From assembly GCA_002633005.1 (NCBI GenBank), contig NMRA01000317.1, forward strand, positions 301,366-365,365: a DNA stretch of 64,000 nt, written 5' to 3'. Below the pieces are notes generated by a model. It ran no database searches. It saw only the letters and a list, made by a program, of their open reading frames with translations, and was not told the origin of the DNA. Source of the stretch: Phoronis australis. Taxonomy: Eukaryota; Phoronida; Phoronidae. Positions 15,021 through 27,400 of this stretch are shown in pieces (position 1 is the first letter of the stretch; each line of letters opens with the position of its first letter). The position numbers were made by a program, and so were the translations under genes.

Positions 15021-15150
15021 GTCATGTAGGAAGTACCATACAAAATGTCAAAATTTCGCTAACTTAGAAATAGCTGGTGGGATTTGTATAAAACTTTGAA
15101 ATACTATGCTTTATGCATTGTTTTCCAAAAGGCTGTTAGGAATTGTATTT
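15021..15150. repeat. Dispersed repeat family C, copy 1
   Basis: It aligns loosely with 21795-21930. Both hold GGT-ATGTAG, AAAATGTC-AATTT, ACTTT--ATACT-TGCTTTAT-CA, and end with CTGTTAGGAATTGT. It is diverged and of unknown type. Confidence 0.45.
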
Positions 15151-15610
15151 ATATGCGGGTCCACTTTCGCATAAGGGGATTTCAAAAATAGTAATATTAT
15201 GATTTTTAGAAAAAAGAAAAATTGCATGAAACAAGAACAAAATAACTTAGAAAAATATGTTTCAGCAGTTTTGATTTCAAATGCACATTACTGATGGAAT
15301 CAAAGTCTGATCAAGGAAATCTCCTGCTGTATAGAGTATTTTAACCTTGAGAGCCGCCTAGTGGCCATTTTTTGCCAAGACTTAACACTAACTTCTCTAC
15401 TGAACTGTGATGACATCGTGCATGAAGAGAGTGTATATAATGAGCTGTTATGTGGTAGATTTTCTGTGTACTATTAAGGATGTTTTCGCAGCAGTCACTT
15501 TTGGTCACAGGTGAATTTCTTTTACACTGGAATGCCAAATTTAACACTTGAAAATGATTAAATAAAAATGTGGAAGCATTAGGAAGCATTGAACCACTGT
15601 AAATGTGGGT

Positions 15611-15714
15611 AATGGTCTGATATAACGTGCCCAAATTTTAAGAACCAGTTTTCTCCACTGAGTAACAGGCATCAAACTGGTTCTCAAAATATGGGCACTT
15701 TATATCAGACTATT
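15611..15714. mobile_element. Foldback MITE, copy 2
   Basis: Second copy of the 5069-5172 element. The arms are better matched here: the left end GGTCTGATATAACGTGCCC pairs with the inverted right end AGTCTGATATAAAGTGCCC, followed by ATTTT-AGAACCAGTTT in both arms. The loop between the arms also matches copy 1. Confidence 0.8.
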
Positions 15715-15970
15715 GCCAGAACATGGACAATTTGTAGTTTTTTTCCAAAAAGCTGTTAGTAGAGGCGTGTCTCTAGACGAGTTTATGTGTTTCATATCAC
15801 TTTATTGTTCTATTGCATATTAGAATAAGAACAGTTTGACCCAACAAGGAACCAATAAGTGTTGGTGGCAGGTGCACATTTGTCTAAAGGCAAGGTCACA
15901 TGAAAGGGAGAGTTTTAAGGTGCAATAAACACACCCCTTCTGTCAAAATGCTACTTTTTATTTAGGTCCC

Positions 15971-16412
15971 TTAAAGTGGCACTTGCGCACTAATTCTTTA
16001 TCTCTGATTGCTTAGTTAAATCAGTTTGAAACGCAACATAATACTGTGAGTATGAAGTAGGTTGAAAATTGCCAAGTGTTTTTAAGAACTAGTTTTGTGT
16101 CGAAAATGTTCCCCCGCAAATCACTCAACTGTGAGTAAGTATCCTGACTGTGACGTGTCCTGTTGGGGAATAACACTGCACGATGTGTGCTATGTGAGCC
16201 TCAAGGCACTTCATTAGTGCAAAGGTCACCTATTTACAGAGTTTTTTGTTTTCACATCTACAAGTTGTTAATGAATATAGCTGCACTTTGTTTAGCTAGA
16301 TTGTGTTTAAAATAGCATTGTCATTTATACCCTGCTGTACATTAGCTTAGTTAGGAGCATGCAAATACATTTTTAAAGTTTATAATTGGCGTTCTCTTAT
16401 TCCTTAGTCAGA
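15971..16412. repeat. Dispersed repeat family B, copy 1
   Basis: About 440 bp that aligns along its length with 23761-24175. Shared blocks include TTAAAGTGG-ACTTGC at the start, GAAACGCAACATA, GTTGAAAATTG, AAATCACTCAAC, AGGTC-CCTATTT-CAGA, TTCACAT-TACAAGTTGT and TAGTTAGGAGCAT near the end. Old interspersed repeat of unknown class. Confidence 0.7.
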
Positions 16413-17223
16413 TTAGAAAAAATATCTAGGCTTGATGTGACCCAGCAGTTCGTTTTTGTTTCTGACCAGGCTCATTGGTTTTTTTGTGATGGTCGTTAGT
16501 TTCAGCCAGCACAGCTGAGAGGCCATCTAGGCATTATATTGAAACTAAATTTCCATGCAATCAAAGGATAATAATGTAATGAGCAAACAGGGCACCAAAA
16601 CATGATTGAATGATTAGTGTCTTTAACTTGTAGAGTATGGACGGTTGAGATTTGTGTTATTGCATCAATGCATCAGTCTATCTTGAGAAACATTTTGTTT
16701 TAACGTCATGATTTATGCATTGATTTCACACATCCTCTCTGCAAGATAGTTAGAACTGGACTCTCTGGTGGTATCAGGTCATTGCACTGGTTGTAAGTGT
16801 CGCTGATAAATTATTGAAGATTGATATTTTATTCACATCACTGGTTCATAAAGCAGTTAACAAACAAACTGTATGCCAGATCCGGCAACAAGTGTTTGTG
16901 CTGACGTTCATAACAAGGAAAACACAGACATGATATGGTAATTCTTATTATTGCTTTTTCTAATTGTAGCTATTGCTATTGCTATTTATATCACATTTTC
17001 ACTCATTTGAAGCTAATTGCTTGCAGATTTGTCACCTTTGATCATTCAAAAGCTAGATTATGTCTTCAACTACATACAAATTTTATGGAAAGTCATTTTA
17101 TGACAGCCATAGTATCTAGATTATGTTCGTTTGAAGATTGACGTTTTATTTTCGCAAAGAAAACTTTTCTTCTTTTCCTACGTAGGAAATGCTAAATAGA
17201 CAAAGAATTTTTGTGTGATCACC
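16413..17223. other. No gene recognised
   Basis: Only short open frames; no recognised repeat or motif. Confidence 0.45.
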
Positions 17224-17559
17224 TTTTACAAACTGTTATGTGCAATCTATGCTTTCTTTGACTGACTTTTGAGGAGGCAGTGTGGCCTGGTTGATAAGTG
17301 CCCGCTTTCTTTGCTCGAGGTCGTGGGTTCAAGTCCCACCAGGTCATACTGCTAAACCCTTGAGCCAGGTTTCTAGCTCCTCAGCTCGGTTTTAAGAATA
17401 TATCAATAAAGCATAAAAAATTTTCCAGGTGATCAGTGCAATGGGCCCACATGCGAGGCCTGCGCACGTCTGATACAACGTGTATCAGTCCGCCTGTAAT
17501 TATTTTTATTTTTTATTTTACAAACTGATATGTGCAATCTATGCTTTCTTTGACTGACT
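17224..17559 (+). mobile_element. tRNA-derived SINE with 44-bp flanking duplication
   Basis: The body (17268-17515) begins with a tRNA-like head: GCAGTGTGGCCTGG, an A-box-like TGGTTGATAAGTG, and a perfect B box in GGGTTCAAGTCCCACC with an intact five-base-pair T stem. The 14-nt head pairs with CCAGGTCATACTGC downstream, with two G-U pairs. A unique body and an AT-rich tail (TTATTTTTATTTTTTATTTT) follow. Positions 17224-17267 and 17516-17559 are direct repeats matching at 43 of 44 bases, which looks like a target-site duplication. The resemblance to class II tRNA (Ser/Leu type) is an inference. The head is inside a repeat, so it is not called as a working tRNA gene. Confidence 0.8.
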
Positions 17560-17571
17560 GATGTATGAGTA

Positions 17572-18312
17572 TAAGACAAAAGTATTCAGACAATATACCG
17601 TTTCCCCTGTCAAGACAGCTAATAGGGCAGTTTTCATATTAGCGCTCTCTAGAGTTATGAGAGCATGAAAGGCACCTCTGTTTGATACCGACTCAGATTT
17701 GGTGGATAGAAATTCAATTACTACAACGTGGCTCATTAATTTAAAAGCAGAAAAATAAATTCCACCGTCAGCCCCTCCCATTGTTTTGATTGGTTGAAGT
17801 TCACTCGTTTATTTTAGCTTTTTGACACCGCTTGGTATCGAAATTCTCGCAGTCACTGGCTTTGTCGCGGATTCTTCTTCCAGTGAAAAATGTATGGAAA
17901 GTGATGTTTACCTAGGACCTGACTGCTGTCTGGTGGAATGGTGAATTTCAATAGGGCTCGGGCTATTTCGAAATTCAGATATTCTGTTAACAGCAAAAAT
18001 AGCCATTAGGGCAGCAAAATTCCAATTACATAAGAGCTTGTCCACCTTACTAATTGTCTTGCTTATGTTGTGAAGCGTGACTTCCGATTGTGATGACACA
18101 TACAGTCAGATAAAGCCTCTCTAAGCCGCTTGCCAAGTGGCAATTGCCTCTTGGCCGAATGGTTTAGATGCTTGACCCTCGCAAAATGGGTTCAAGTCCC
18201 ACCACAGACATGGAAATTTTCTACACTTACTCGTCTTAATTCTCGGTGGGGTACTCTGACGAATTGGCTGGGCCGGTAATTCTAGGTCATGTTGTCTGAA
18301 TACTTTTGACTT
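17572..18312. mobile_element. Possible Tc1/mariner-type non-autonomous unit (TIR pair)
   Basis: The 5' end has AGACAAAAGTATTCAGACAA and the 3' end, inverted, has AGTCAAAAGTATTCAGACAA. The arms match at 19 of 20 bases and lie about 740 bp apart, each close to a TA dinucleotide. The wording resembles Tc1-like terminal repeats (family knowledge), but no transposase lies between them. A tRNA-like segment lies inside. Confidence 0.45.
18147..18212 (+). repeat. tRNA-like SINE head, degenerate
   Basis: TTGGCCGAATGGTTTAGATG resembles the 5' half and A box of class II tRNAs, and GGGTTCAAGTCCCACC carries a B box with a paired T stem. The expected acceptor stem is not closed, so I read it as a SINE relic or tRNA pseudogene. 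Confidence 0.5.
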
Positions 18313-18495
18313 GTACTATAGCATGTTCAAACGACAAGATGTAGACCACTGGTCAGGCATACCTGTATGTAGGTTTGGCCACCTTTCAGTGACTTACAAT
18401 TAAGAATCATAATACACAACCTGCTTAAGACAGTACTTAGTTGCATGATCAAACCTAGATTAGTTTATTTGGTGAAAAATTCTGTTAAAGCTCCT

Positions 18496-18648
18496 ACGGA
18501 TCCAGGGGGGGGGGGTCACGGGTGTCCAGACCCCATTTTTTCTCTTGATTTTATTAATATCAAATCTAGAATTTTCAAATTGTTGACTTGGACTCCCCTT
18601 TTAAAAAATCCTTGATCTGATCCCTCTTTTAAAAAATCCTGGATCCGT
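18496..18648. mobile_element. Small foldback MITE with GGATCCAGG ends
   Basis: The 5' end ACGGATCCAGG is mirrored by CCTGGATCCGT at the 3' end, about 150 bp away. Internal sequence includes a G run and two TTTTAAAAAATCC blocks. Short elements with such ends are familiar from many invertebrate genomes. Confidence 0.6.
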
Positions 18649-21275
18649 CACTGTACTTACTTTGGAAGTGTTACCTGGGGTTAACAAGAATTGATGCGGC
18701 TTGTTATGGCTCAAGACCAGGCTGGTTAAGTTGACTTGACAGGTGAGTTTGTGCACAGAGGACAGCCTCAAGCAATAATGAACTGTTGGTTCTTCCCACG
18801 CCCAAAAGTCACTTTTAATTTGTGAGCAGCGGACAAGGCAAAACTAGTTTTGTAACATTGCTTTGTCGTTTAAATCAAAACTACCGTAAGTCTTTTTGTC
18901 AGAAAGTTGGTTTTTGGAAACTTCTAAAACTTAAAACTTTCACACGTCGTGACGGAAAAGTGAAATTTCATTTTGTCAAATTTCTCATCAGGAATAAAGT
19001 TTGAGAAAATCCTAGTCGGTTGTTGGCTCTAGTTGGTTGTACTGTGTAGATGTCATAAAACAACATTTGATAATGTTTCCGTTAGTTGTAGCGTGGCAAC
19101 CAGCCTTTGAAAAATAGGAAATTGTCAATTTTTGGTAATTATTTTTGTCATACGGGAAGAATTACAATATAAAGCTGCTGCCCTGGGGGGGGGGGGGGGN
19201 NNNNNNNNNNNNNNNNNNNNNNNNNNNNNNNNNNNNNNNNNNNNGGGGGGGGGGGGGGGGGGGGGGTCAAATCAAAATGGCCAATTTCAAGGTACATAAG
19301 ACAAAGCAAACATGAAGCAGTTTATTAAGTCACAAGTAACACCCATGAGCTCCATTATGACAACACTATAACTTAAGAAAACAACAAGGGTTGACTTGTC
19401 TAATTTCACCACTTGACTTTTTTGTGACCGTTGCAAAATTTAATGAAAACTTTCGATTCTGGCCATTGTGAGAACTGGGATATTACTGTCATATTATCTA
19501 AACAGTGCTCAATGTAGCTTTCAGGTGGAGTAAGGTGTGTTGAGATTCAATACTAATGACAGTAAGTAATTCTTATACAGTACAGGTTCAGGTTATGTGT
19601 ATTTGAACATTTAAGGAAATATTTGAGTATTAGGGTAGGTAGGGTCCAGTACAGTTATCAGTTGAAATTAACAGTAGGAAATCATGTGTATTGGGATTGG
19701 TAGATGTCCACTACTGCTAGCAGCTAAAGTTATGTACATTAAATAATTAATTAAGGAAATAATTGTTTATTTGGAACCATTCAGTTTATACTATGGTCCA
19801 GCCTGAGACTAACACCTGGGCAGTTAATGGGGCTGATATTAATAAATAACAGTTGTGCCTGCAGGGGTTAAGGTAAAGACTGGTCAGAATCAATATACAA
19901 TAAACAGAATAGGGTAATGGTGGGATAATGATTGGAATTTGTTCTAATTTTCATATCTCAGTGTGTGATTAACGTCTTGGTCTTTACTTTTCTTGCACCA
20001 TTAATGTAATCATCTATGGATCTCACATCAGTGTGCTTTGGCTTATTATACATGAATCCTATATTTTATAATTTCACCGCCGGGAGCATCAAGGTCTCTC
20101 TGCATATTCGTAATTAGAGCCCAGCCCTGAATATTTGAGTAAGAATACTAAATATAACTTTATGTATAGAGGATAAAAAAACAGTTTAAGCATTTATTTG
20201 CAACAGTGGTCATGTGGTCATGTGAACTTAGAAGCTTTTAATTAATTTTGATCTGCACGACTGTGTTTTTTGGCAACTCTTCGATAAGTTATGAAAGTGT
20301 TCCACAAAATCATGTTCACAATGGTTATACATAAGCCTTTGGGAGACTACCTTGAATTAATTAATAGTTTGTTATAATATGTATGACCTTTTATCTCATC
20401 ACTATGTGTTGTTTCGCTGTAAACTAGTTTCTGTACCACTTTGCAGTTAGCGTATGCAAATAACTTTTTTATACTAAAGTACAATTTTGCCCCAATGCTA
20501 CTTTTACCGATTCTTATAAGCTATTAAGAATATCAAGGATTTACTTGGATGATGGAAAACTGCCAAGCATCCAATCAGTCTATCATTCAAACTAGTCCCG
20601 GAGGGGCCACTCACCTCATCATAGTTATCCTATTGAATTAATCTGTCTTTCGTGGGCTGTTAATGATCCAGCCCCCATGATACCGTGGGCACTAACGCAA
20701 AATTTATGGTCAGCTAATGTGTTGTATGTCCCTTGTGTACATCTTCCATGCCATATCTACTAAACTGTTGGAAACTTAAGACAACTGTTGTAAGCTAGTG
20801 GAGTAAAATATTGTTCACAGTCCGCTTGAGATTTTAGAATTTGTTCTGCCGATTTTCATAATGTGTGGCCCGCTACAGAAGTGAGTTTGTCTTATTTCTT
20901 GGGTGGTTGCATTGATTTGTTTTGGAAGTCAACATAAACTTGTGTGTTCCGGGTGATAATTATCATCTCTCACTGGCAGCAGTGATGTCTATTCATCAAG
21001 TGTCAATCTCTCTCAACATGATAATTGGTGTTTGCTTTTGACTTATCGTTGTGTTATAAAAATATTGTTTTTCTGCTCATCTTCTGTCAAACTTTCATAT
21101 TATTGGATAATTGTCTATCCCCGAATGGTTGTCTTGCTGATGTTTTTTGATAAAAAGCCAAAGTTGATTGTTCGAACACTTCAGTCAGAGAGTCAATTGT
21201 GTGGTGGATTCAAGTGTCTGTTATACAAGCATTGTTCCTCATGGATCAAATGTAATATTTGTCAATTTTCTTGTT
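18649..21275. other. No gene recognised (contains the assembly gap)
   Basis: Apart from the poly-G/N gap I see only AT-rich DNA. Untranslated 5' exons and the promoter of the epimerase gene could lie here, but no feature pins them down. Confidence 0.4.
19185..19266. other. Assembly gap flanked by poly-G
   Basis: Fifteen G bases, 45 N and 22 G. The true length is unknown. A G homopolymer or G-rich satellite probably stopped sequencing here. Confidence 0.95.
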
Positions 21276-21298
21276 AGGTCACTACAATGTTATAAAAG
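21276..21298 (+). other. Probable splice acceptor and end of 5' UTR of the epimerase gene
   Basis: TTTTCTTGTTAG is a good 3' splice site 21 bases before the predicted start codon. This implies at least one untranslated exon further upstream that I could not find. Confidence 0.5.
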
Positions 21299-21420
21299 AT
21301 GAGGCGTGCTGGTATACGATATCTAGTAACCTGTGTGGTATGTGCTGTAGCATTCACATATCTGTCACTATGGACAACCAGGTGTACTGAAGTCAACAGG
21401 TTGGACAATAACTTTTACAG
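21299..21420 (+). CDS. GLCE: GLCE coding exon 1: cytosolic tail and signal anchor
   Basis: ATG at 21299 begins MRRAGIRYLVTCVV, two arginines before a hydrophobic stretch, as expected for a Golgi type II enzyme. The exon ends in ...NNFY plus two bases of an Arg codon at a strong donor (GTAAGT). The start is supported by the acceptor just upstream and the membrane anchor following at once. Confidence 0.85.
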
Positions 21421-24400
21421 GTAAGTGAAATCATTGTGGAAGGTGATACAATCTTGTTTCAACAATCTCCTGAATGCTTGAACGAATTTCGATCAGATTG
21501 ACACACTACCATAACCTAAAATGGCATGTTATGAAACAGCTGGCCACCCAGTAGTACAAGATGCATCAGACCTTCCCATGCCCAAACAGATCATTTATGG
21601 TGTTAGTAAGTTAAAAAGCATGCCAAGAGCCATCAGGTTTGACTGGGATGGTGACAACTGTATCAATCCTTGGTTTCTTGAAAAGATAAACTGGTACCAT
21701 GACAAGAAAAATTAATTGACCGGTTTGTGTCAGAGACTGTTCCTTGATTTTTATGTTTATGGTGTGTATTATTGGTAGGGAAACATTCTCCCTTAAGGTT
21801 ATGTAGAACCCTTGAAAAATGTCCAATTTTGGCTGATTTCAGAACACTATCGCAGAAATGGCCGATAGGAACCGCATGACACTTTCAGATACTGTGCTTT
21901 ATACACTGTTCTTCAAAACTGTTAGGAATTGTCATTAAAATGAGCAGCTGTCAAAAATAGGACTTACATGATTTTTATAAAAAATTTCAAAGGTACACAC
22001 AATGAAAATGACGGATAATGTAGAAAAATGAAAAAGAATTTTCGAGATTTTGTCTTGAACATATATGTCATACAAAATTTGGTCATGCTATTAATCTTAT
22101 TGCTTTGCTATGACCACTCCCTTCTTTTTTGCTAAGTTTTCCAAAAAGCAAGTTCACGTGATTAATTAGTGGCAGATTGGTTTAAAGTCAACTATCAAAT
22201 TCTGCTCTCGGAAATGTGTTCTTTTGCCGAGTTAAATTCTACATTTTTGTAGACATTTGGACAAATGTACAAACTGGTCCATACATCCTCAACCATGAAG
22301 GTTTCTGTCACTTCGTGGACTGATTAACTTGAGCCTAATGACAACATCCAAAGCAAAACCCAAACTGCTTTGTGGAGCTATTTGATTTTTTTTTAATTTA
22401 ATCAATATAAATATATACAAGTCCATTATCTAGTTTTGCAAAAGTGTATCCTGAGTGATAAATTAGCAACAGTTATTTGCAAGGCAGTTTTTACATGTCT
22501 ATGAACCTGCGTTTTATAAATGACATTAAATATTAATTGTATAATCGCCAATTAAGCTTAATCACTTTATCTCTATTTAATGGACTTCTGACATTATCAG
22601 AGTTATAAATAAATTACGACATTCACTTAGTAGATTATTATCTAGACTTTACCTTGTGAACACTTGACTGTAAGTTGCCAACTATATCCTGGTTCAACAC
22701 ATCCTAATTGTCTATGTGCTCACTAATAGGACCACCCGCTTGTATCAGATTTAGTGCATTTTTTCACAGGAAAATTTCCAAAAGACGTAGAGTTTAGCAC
22801 ATAATGTATGTTTAGTGAAAAGGGGTAGCATGAGTTCCTGAACACTACATTTCATTACACCCTCAACATATTCACATAACAATCACCCCTTTCACATACA
22901 GAGTTAAGACAAAGTACAAGACTGAACACTACACTCCTTGAGGGCCTCAACATATTCACATATCAATCACTCCTTTCACCTACAGAGTTAAGACAAAGTA
23001 CAAGACTGGACACTACACTCCTTGAGGGCCTCAACATATTCACATAACAATCACTCATTTCACATACAGAGTTAAGACAAAGTACAAGACTGAACACTAC
23101 ATTCCTTGAGGGCCTCAACATATTCACATATCAATCACTCCTTTCACCTACAGAGTTAAGACAAAGTACAAGACTGGACACTACATTCCTTGAGGGCCTC
23201 AACATATTCACATAACAATCACTCATTTCACATACAGAGTTAAGACAAAGTACAAGACTGAACACTACATTCCTTGAGGGCCTCAACACATTCACGTCAC
23301 AATCACTCCTTTCACATATTAAAGAGTTCAGACTGAGAACAGCAGGCAAGTCAAGAGACAATAACAAAGTTTGTGCAATACTCATTTTTTGGGTATAAAT
23401 TGTTAGCACAGTTTATACTACAGCATAAGAGGTTAAACTCTGTTTGTGTTCAGCCAACATTGAGTCTAAGTTTTACTTTTGTTGTGAACCTCCCTTTCCC
23501 AAAGATCTAAGAGATAAATGGCTTCCTGAAAAATATACCACACCAAGTGTAGACAAAGTTAAAATCATGATGTGTGTATGTGGAAATCCAAACTCTGAAG
23601 CATGGTGTATCTGTAATATGCATTAAGAGGAGACAAGAACAGTGTTCAGTTTCCAATTCTCATGCTATCTTACTTCTTATTTATAACTATTTAACGATGG
23701 TCAACAGCCTAGTTTACTGAAATGAAATATATGTATACATACTCATATGAACAGGATGCGTTAAAGTGGAACTTGCATGCTAATTCCTTATCTCTGTGAT
23801 TGCTTGGTCAAATTTGTAAGAAACGCAACATATAGTGACGATGTGATTATGGAGTACGTTGAAAATTGACAAATGGTTTTAAGAATGAGATTTGTGTTGA
23901 AAATGATCCTCCGTAAATCACTCAACCAGTGTCCAGTAAGTTTGGTGACCTGGTGTGGGGGAATATATCACTGTATGATGCAGGCTGTGTAAGCCCCGAG
24001 GTAGGCCGTTAGGTCAAAGGTCGCCTATTTGCAGAATTTTTTGCTTTCACATTTACAAGTTGTCAACTTAATGAATACAGCTGCACTTCGTTTAGTTTGC
24101 GCAAAACATTTGCATAGTTAGGAGCATACAAGTACTTCTTTAAGCCTCAATTTTAAATTCTTTGGTCCCTGATTAAAGATTTTTTTTAACTACATGTGCA
24201 GTTTGATTTGAGCCGTAAACTTAGTGTATAAGTCCCACTGATTCGTTCCACCTTTTTCTCTAATTTCAGGGAAGAACAGCAATTTGTTGATCGCATGATT
24301 CTGCAGAACAGTCGGAATCGGAAATATTATGAAGAAATCCTGTGTTCTGTAAACAATGAGTTCACTGTGTCGTGCCGTAGAGAGGAAAGCGACGTGTTTG

Positions 24401-27400
24401 TACCATTCTCTCTCATTAAAAACTATTTTGAGGTTAGTTAATATGTACTATTAAAATTTGTTTTGTTTTTTATTAATATGTTCTATAAATCGTCATGGCA
24501 AATTGATAAGACCTTGCAAATTGCAAAAAAATTTACGTATTTTGGACAAAACGAATGCCAAAATTGCTCGTTTTTCATTTTCAAGGTCCTCTTGCGTTGT
24601 TGAAATGCCCACATTTTTTTCAAAATATTGCCTGATGGTGGCTATGGGGCAGAACTGGATCATGGAAAGCATTAATTTGGTGCTACATATCTTTTACTAT
24701 AAAAGGAGAACGTAAAATTTCACCTGTCTGCCCTGTGGTGTCTTAAGTTGGTGATTTATACCTTACATGCAGTCTGATGGGTAAAATTTTGTGGATAGTT
24801 GATCCGTGACGCTCGAGTCAACAAGGTAACTACCGTACTCAAAAGTTTAAAAAATGCAATGCCGTGACAGTGGACTTGTATTAAGAGTGAATGACACAGA
24901 CTGAATATTAGTGTGAGACGTTTTGTACCGGGAGAATGTTTTAATATGACAGCTGCAAATCATAAAAATGTATTTTATGACTTGTCAAATGAATAAAAAG
25001 TTTGGTTATTGTTTCCTTTGAAGTTTAAAAAGCAAGCCACGCTTATACCCAACCGACTCATTTGACTGCATGTCTAGTTTGAGGAAATGAATTTATGCAG
25101 AACGTATTTTTTTCTAAATTTTTAGGTCATTTTGATAATAATTCAAGGGGTTTTTAATACGCATTCTGTCTAAGAAGGGAACTTGTGATTTAAACCATTT
25201 ACTGGTACAAAATTTGTGTCAATGTGTTCCTTACTAAGATAACAAGCGATTTCAGGGTTGGCAAACAGCTGCCAATTTGCTATTCCTTGAGACTGTGCTC
25301 AGAATATTAATGACACACTATGACACGCCACCTTGTGGAGATTGGTGTCAAACACTGACGAACTGTTGAATCCCTTAAGTCATCTCCAGTTTGATTAAGG
25401 AACAATTTGAGGTCAATTTCGTATCGGTAAATGGTCTAAATCAAATGTTGTTTTTGTGATAAAAGGTGGGTTTGTTTGTGCCAGTTTTGTTTGACTTGGC
25501 GCATATGTGATTTGCTGAAAGTGAATTATAATTTTTGGTGAAAAAACACTGCGAATGTAGATCGGATATTGTGGTAACATTTTTTACAATCTGGAACACA
25601 ATTTAGAAGAGATTGGAAGTGGAAGTTTGTATTGTCACTTTTCATAGTAAAAGTTTCTGAAACAGAATTACATGCCAACAAGAAGTTAACACCCATGAAC
25701 ACTTACTTCTCAAAAAATTCATTAAGCCCCCACTGCTCAGGCTATGGCTCACCTGTGACAGCATGCTCTAAAATGTTGAAAAAGCACGACATTTTGAGGA
25801 AGCAACATTATTGGAGTAAACTATGGACAATTTCAAAACTGGCAATTTTAGCAATTATTTTTGTCTGAAATTGGAGAATTCTCACCGCAAGTCAGGATAC
25901 ACAAATTTAAAGTTAAAGTTATAATTACGGCAAATGGTGTTCTAGGTAACACAACTACGATAACTGAGGGATATCCTGTTTCACACAATAGGAAGGTTCA
26001 AATGTTTTCATTTAATTTCACTATCTTCGCAAACAAGCGAGCCATGAAATAAGTCATGTCAACTCGCCTTGTTTTCTATGGCAATGATGTGGCGATTTAG
26101 TAAATCACTTCTTTCTTTTGTATCTTACTTTGAATTTGGTGTTTGGTTCTCCTTTGTACTACTCAATATAACTTTAAGAAAGTTCAAAATATATACATGT
26201 CATCAATGTGTGAGATATTACGGTACTACCCAATACCTTATATAAAATATTGTCCAGACTAGGTGTAACGCAAGTGACTTTGTCTTCTCTGCTAGATATA
26301 TGGCCAGTTCAGTCAAGGCACAGATGGAGACAAGTTTGATTGGCACCACAGTAACTCGAAGTTCTATGGTCCCTTGGCCAAATACTCCCCCTATGGAGTG
26401 TTTCTCAACTTTGATCACTACACTGTAGAGATGCGAGATAAAGTAAAGTGTATAGACGCGTTAAATGGTAATTGTTGTGCTGGTTGTGAAGTATACTTAT
26501 TGTTATCAACAGGTGGCAGTAACTGAGAATTGTGTAATGTACTTTTCAAGTCTTTGGATTTTGGTTGATGAGCTTTTTTGTTTCTCAAGAATGAATGGCC
26601 GGGACGTAATATTTGTGTGGTAACTTCAAAGCTGAAACATTAATATAATTCTCCACTAGGTGGTGATAAACCCACCTTCCGTCACACAAACCAGATTTTG
26701 ATTTAGAACACTTACTGTTATGAAATCGGCTGCAAAAACTGTCCTTTAATCAAATTAGGATGATTTCAGGGCTACAAAAAGCTGGTGTGGCATTAAGTGG
26801 TTTAAAACGAATCTTTGTTTCTTTAACGGAACATGGGTTCATAGCTGCTTTAAAAATTTGAGCGACTTTTAAAAATGTTGACATAACAATTTTAATTTCT
26901 AGTGATGAGACATTCAGGGCATTCAGATAGATTTAAAAAACTACTAAGAGCCCAGTGCACACATGAAATATTAAGAGATGCAATCTGTTGGTGACTTGGA
27001 TAATTCCTGTGGGAAATCAAGTGTTTTTTAAATGCAACAGTCACACAGACAAAAACAGTAGATAATAGGTAGTTGTGAATATTAAGTGGTAATGAAAAAT
27101 AATGGAAATAGATGTTGGCTGCGTGAAAATTTAAATCTTCAAAAGCCAGATGAAAACGTGACTAGTTGTATGTGCGAATCACAACATAAAGCGCATGAGC
27201 AAAAAGTGAAGCATGTCCAAGGCACTCATTCACGTGGCCATTAACCATCGTGGTTTGTGCGGATGATTGTCTAGTACCCTTGAGACAGGCTACACAGTAT
27301 AATGGCACCAATTTCGAAGGTCACATATTTTCAAAGGCTTCTTATATTGTTATGATTGACTAGTAGTTTCTCAAAACTTTATTGGTAGCCATGGAACTTG

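Noticed and set aside
15341-15634. Minus-strand 97-codon frame
   Set aside because: Its 5' end lies in the MITE at 15611 and no domain is recognisable.
17279-17350. Functional tRNA gene
   Set aside because: The T arm is canonical but the D and anticodon arms do not fold as a tRNA, and the segment is embedded in a SINE with flanking duplication and AT-rich tail.
22850-23312. CRISPR-like array
   Set aside because: There are no unique spacers; whole 84-bp units repeat, in a eukaryotic intron.
23131-23409. Minus-strand 92-codon frame with a 28-residue repeat
   Set aside because: Follows from an 84-bp minisatellite whose length is divisible by three; no start context or family.
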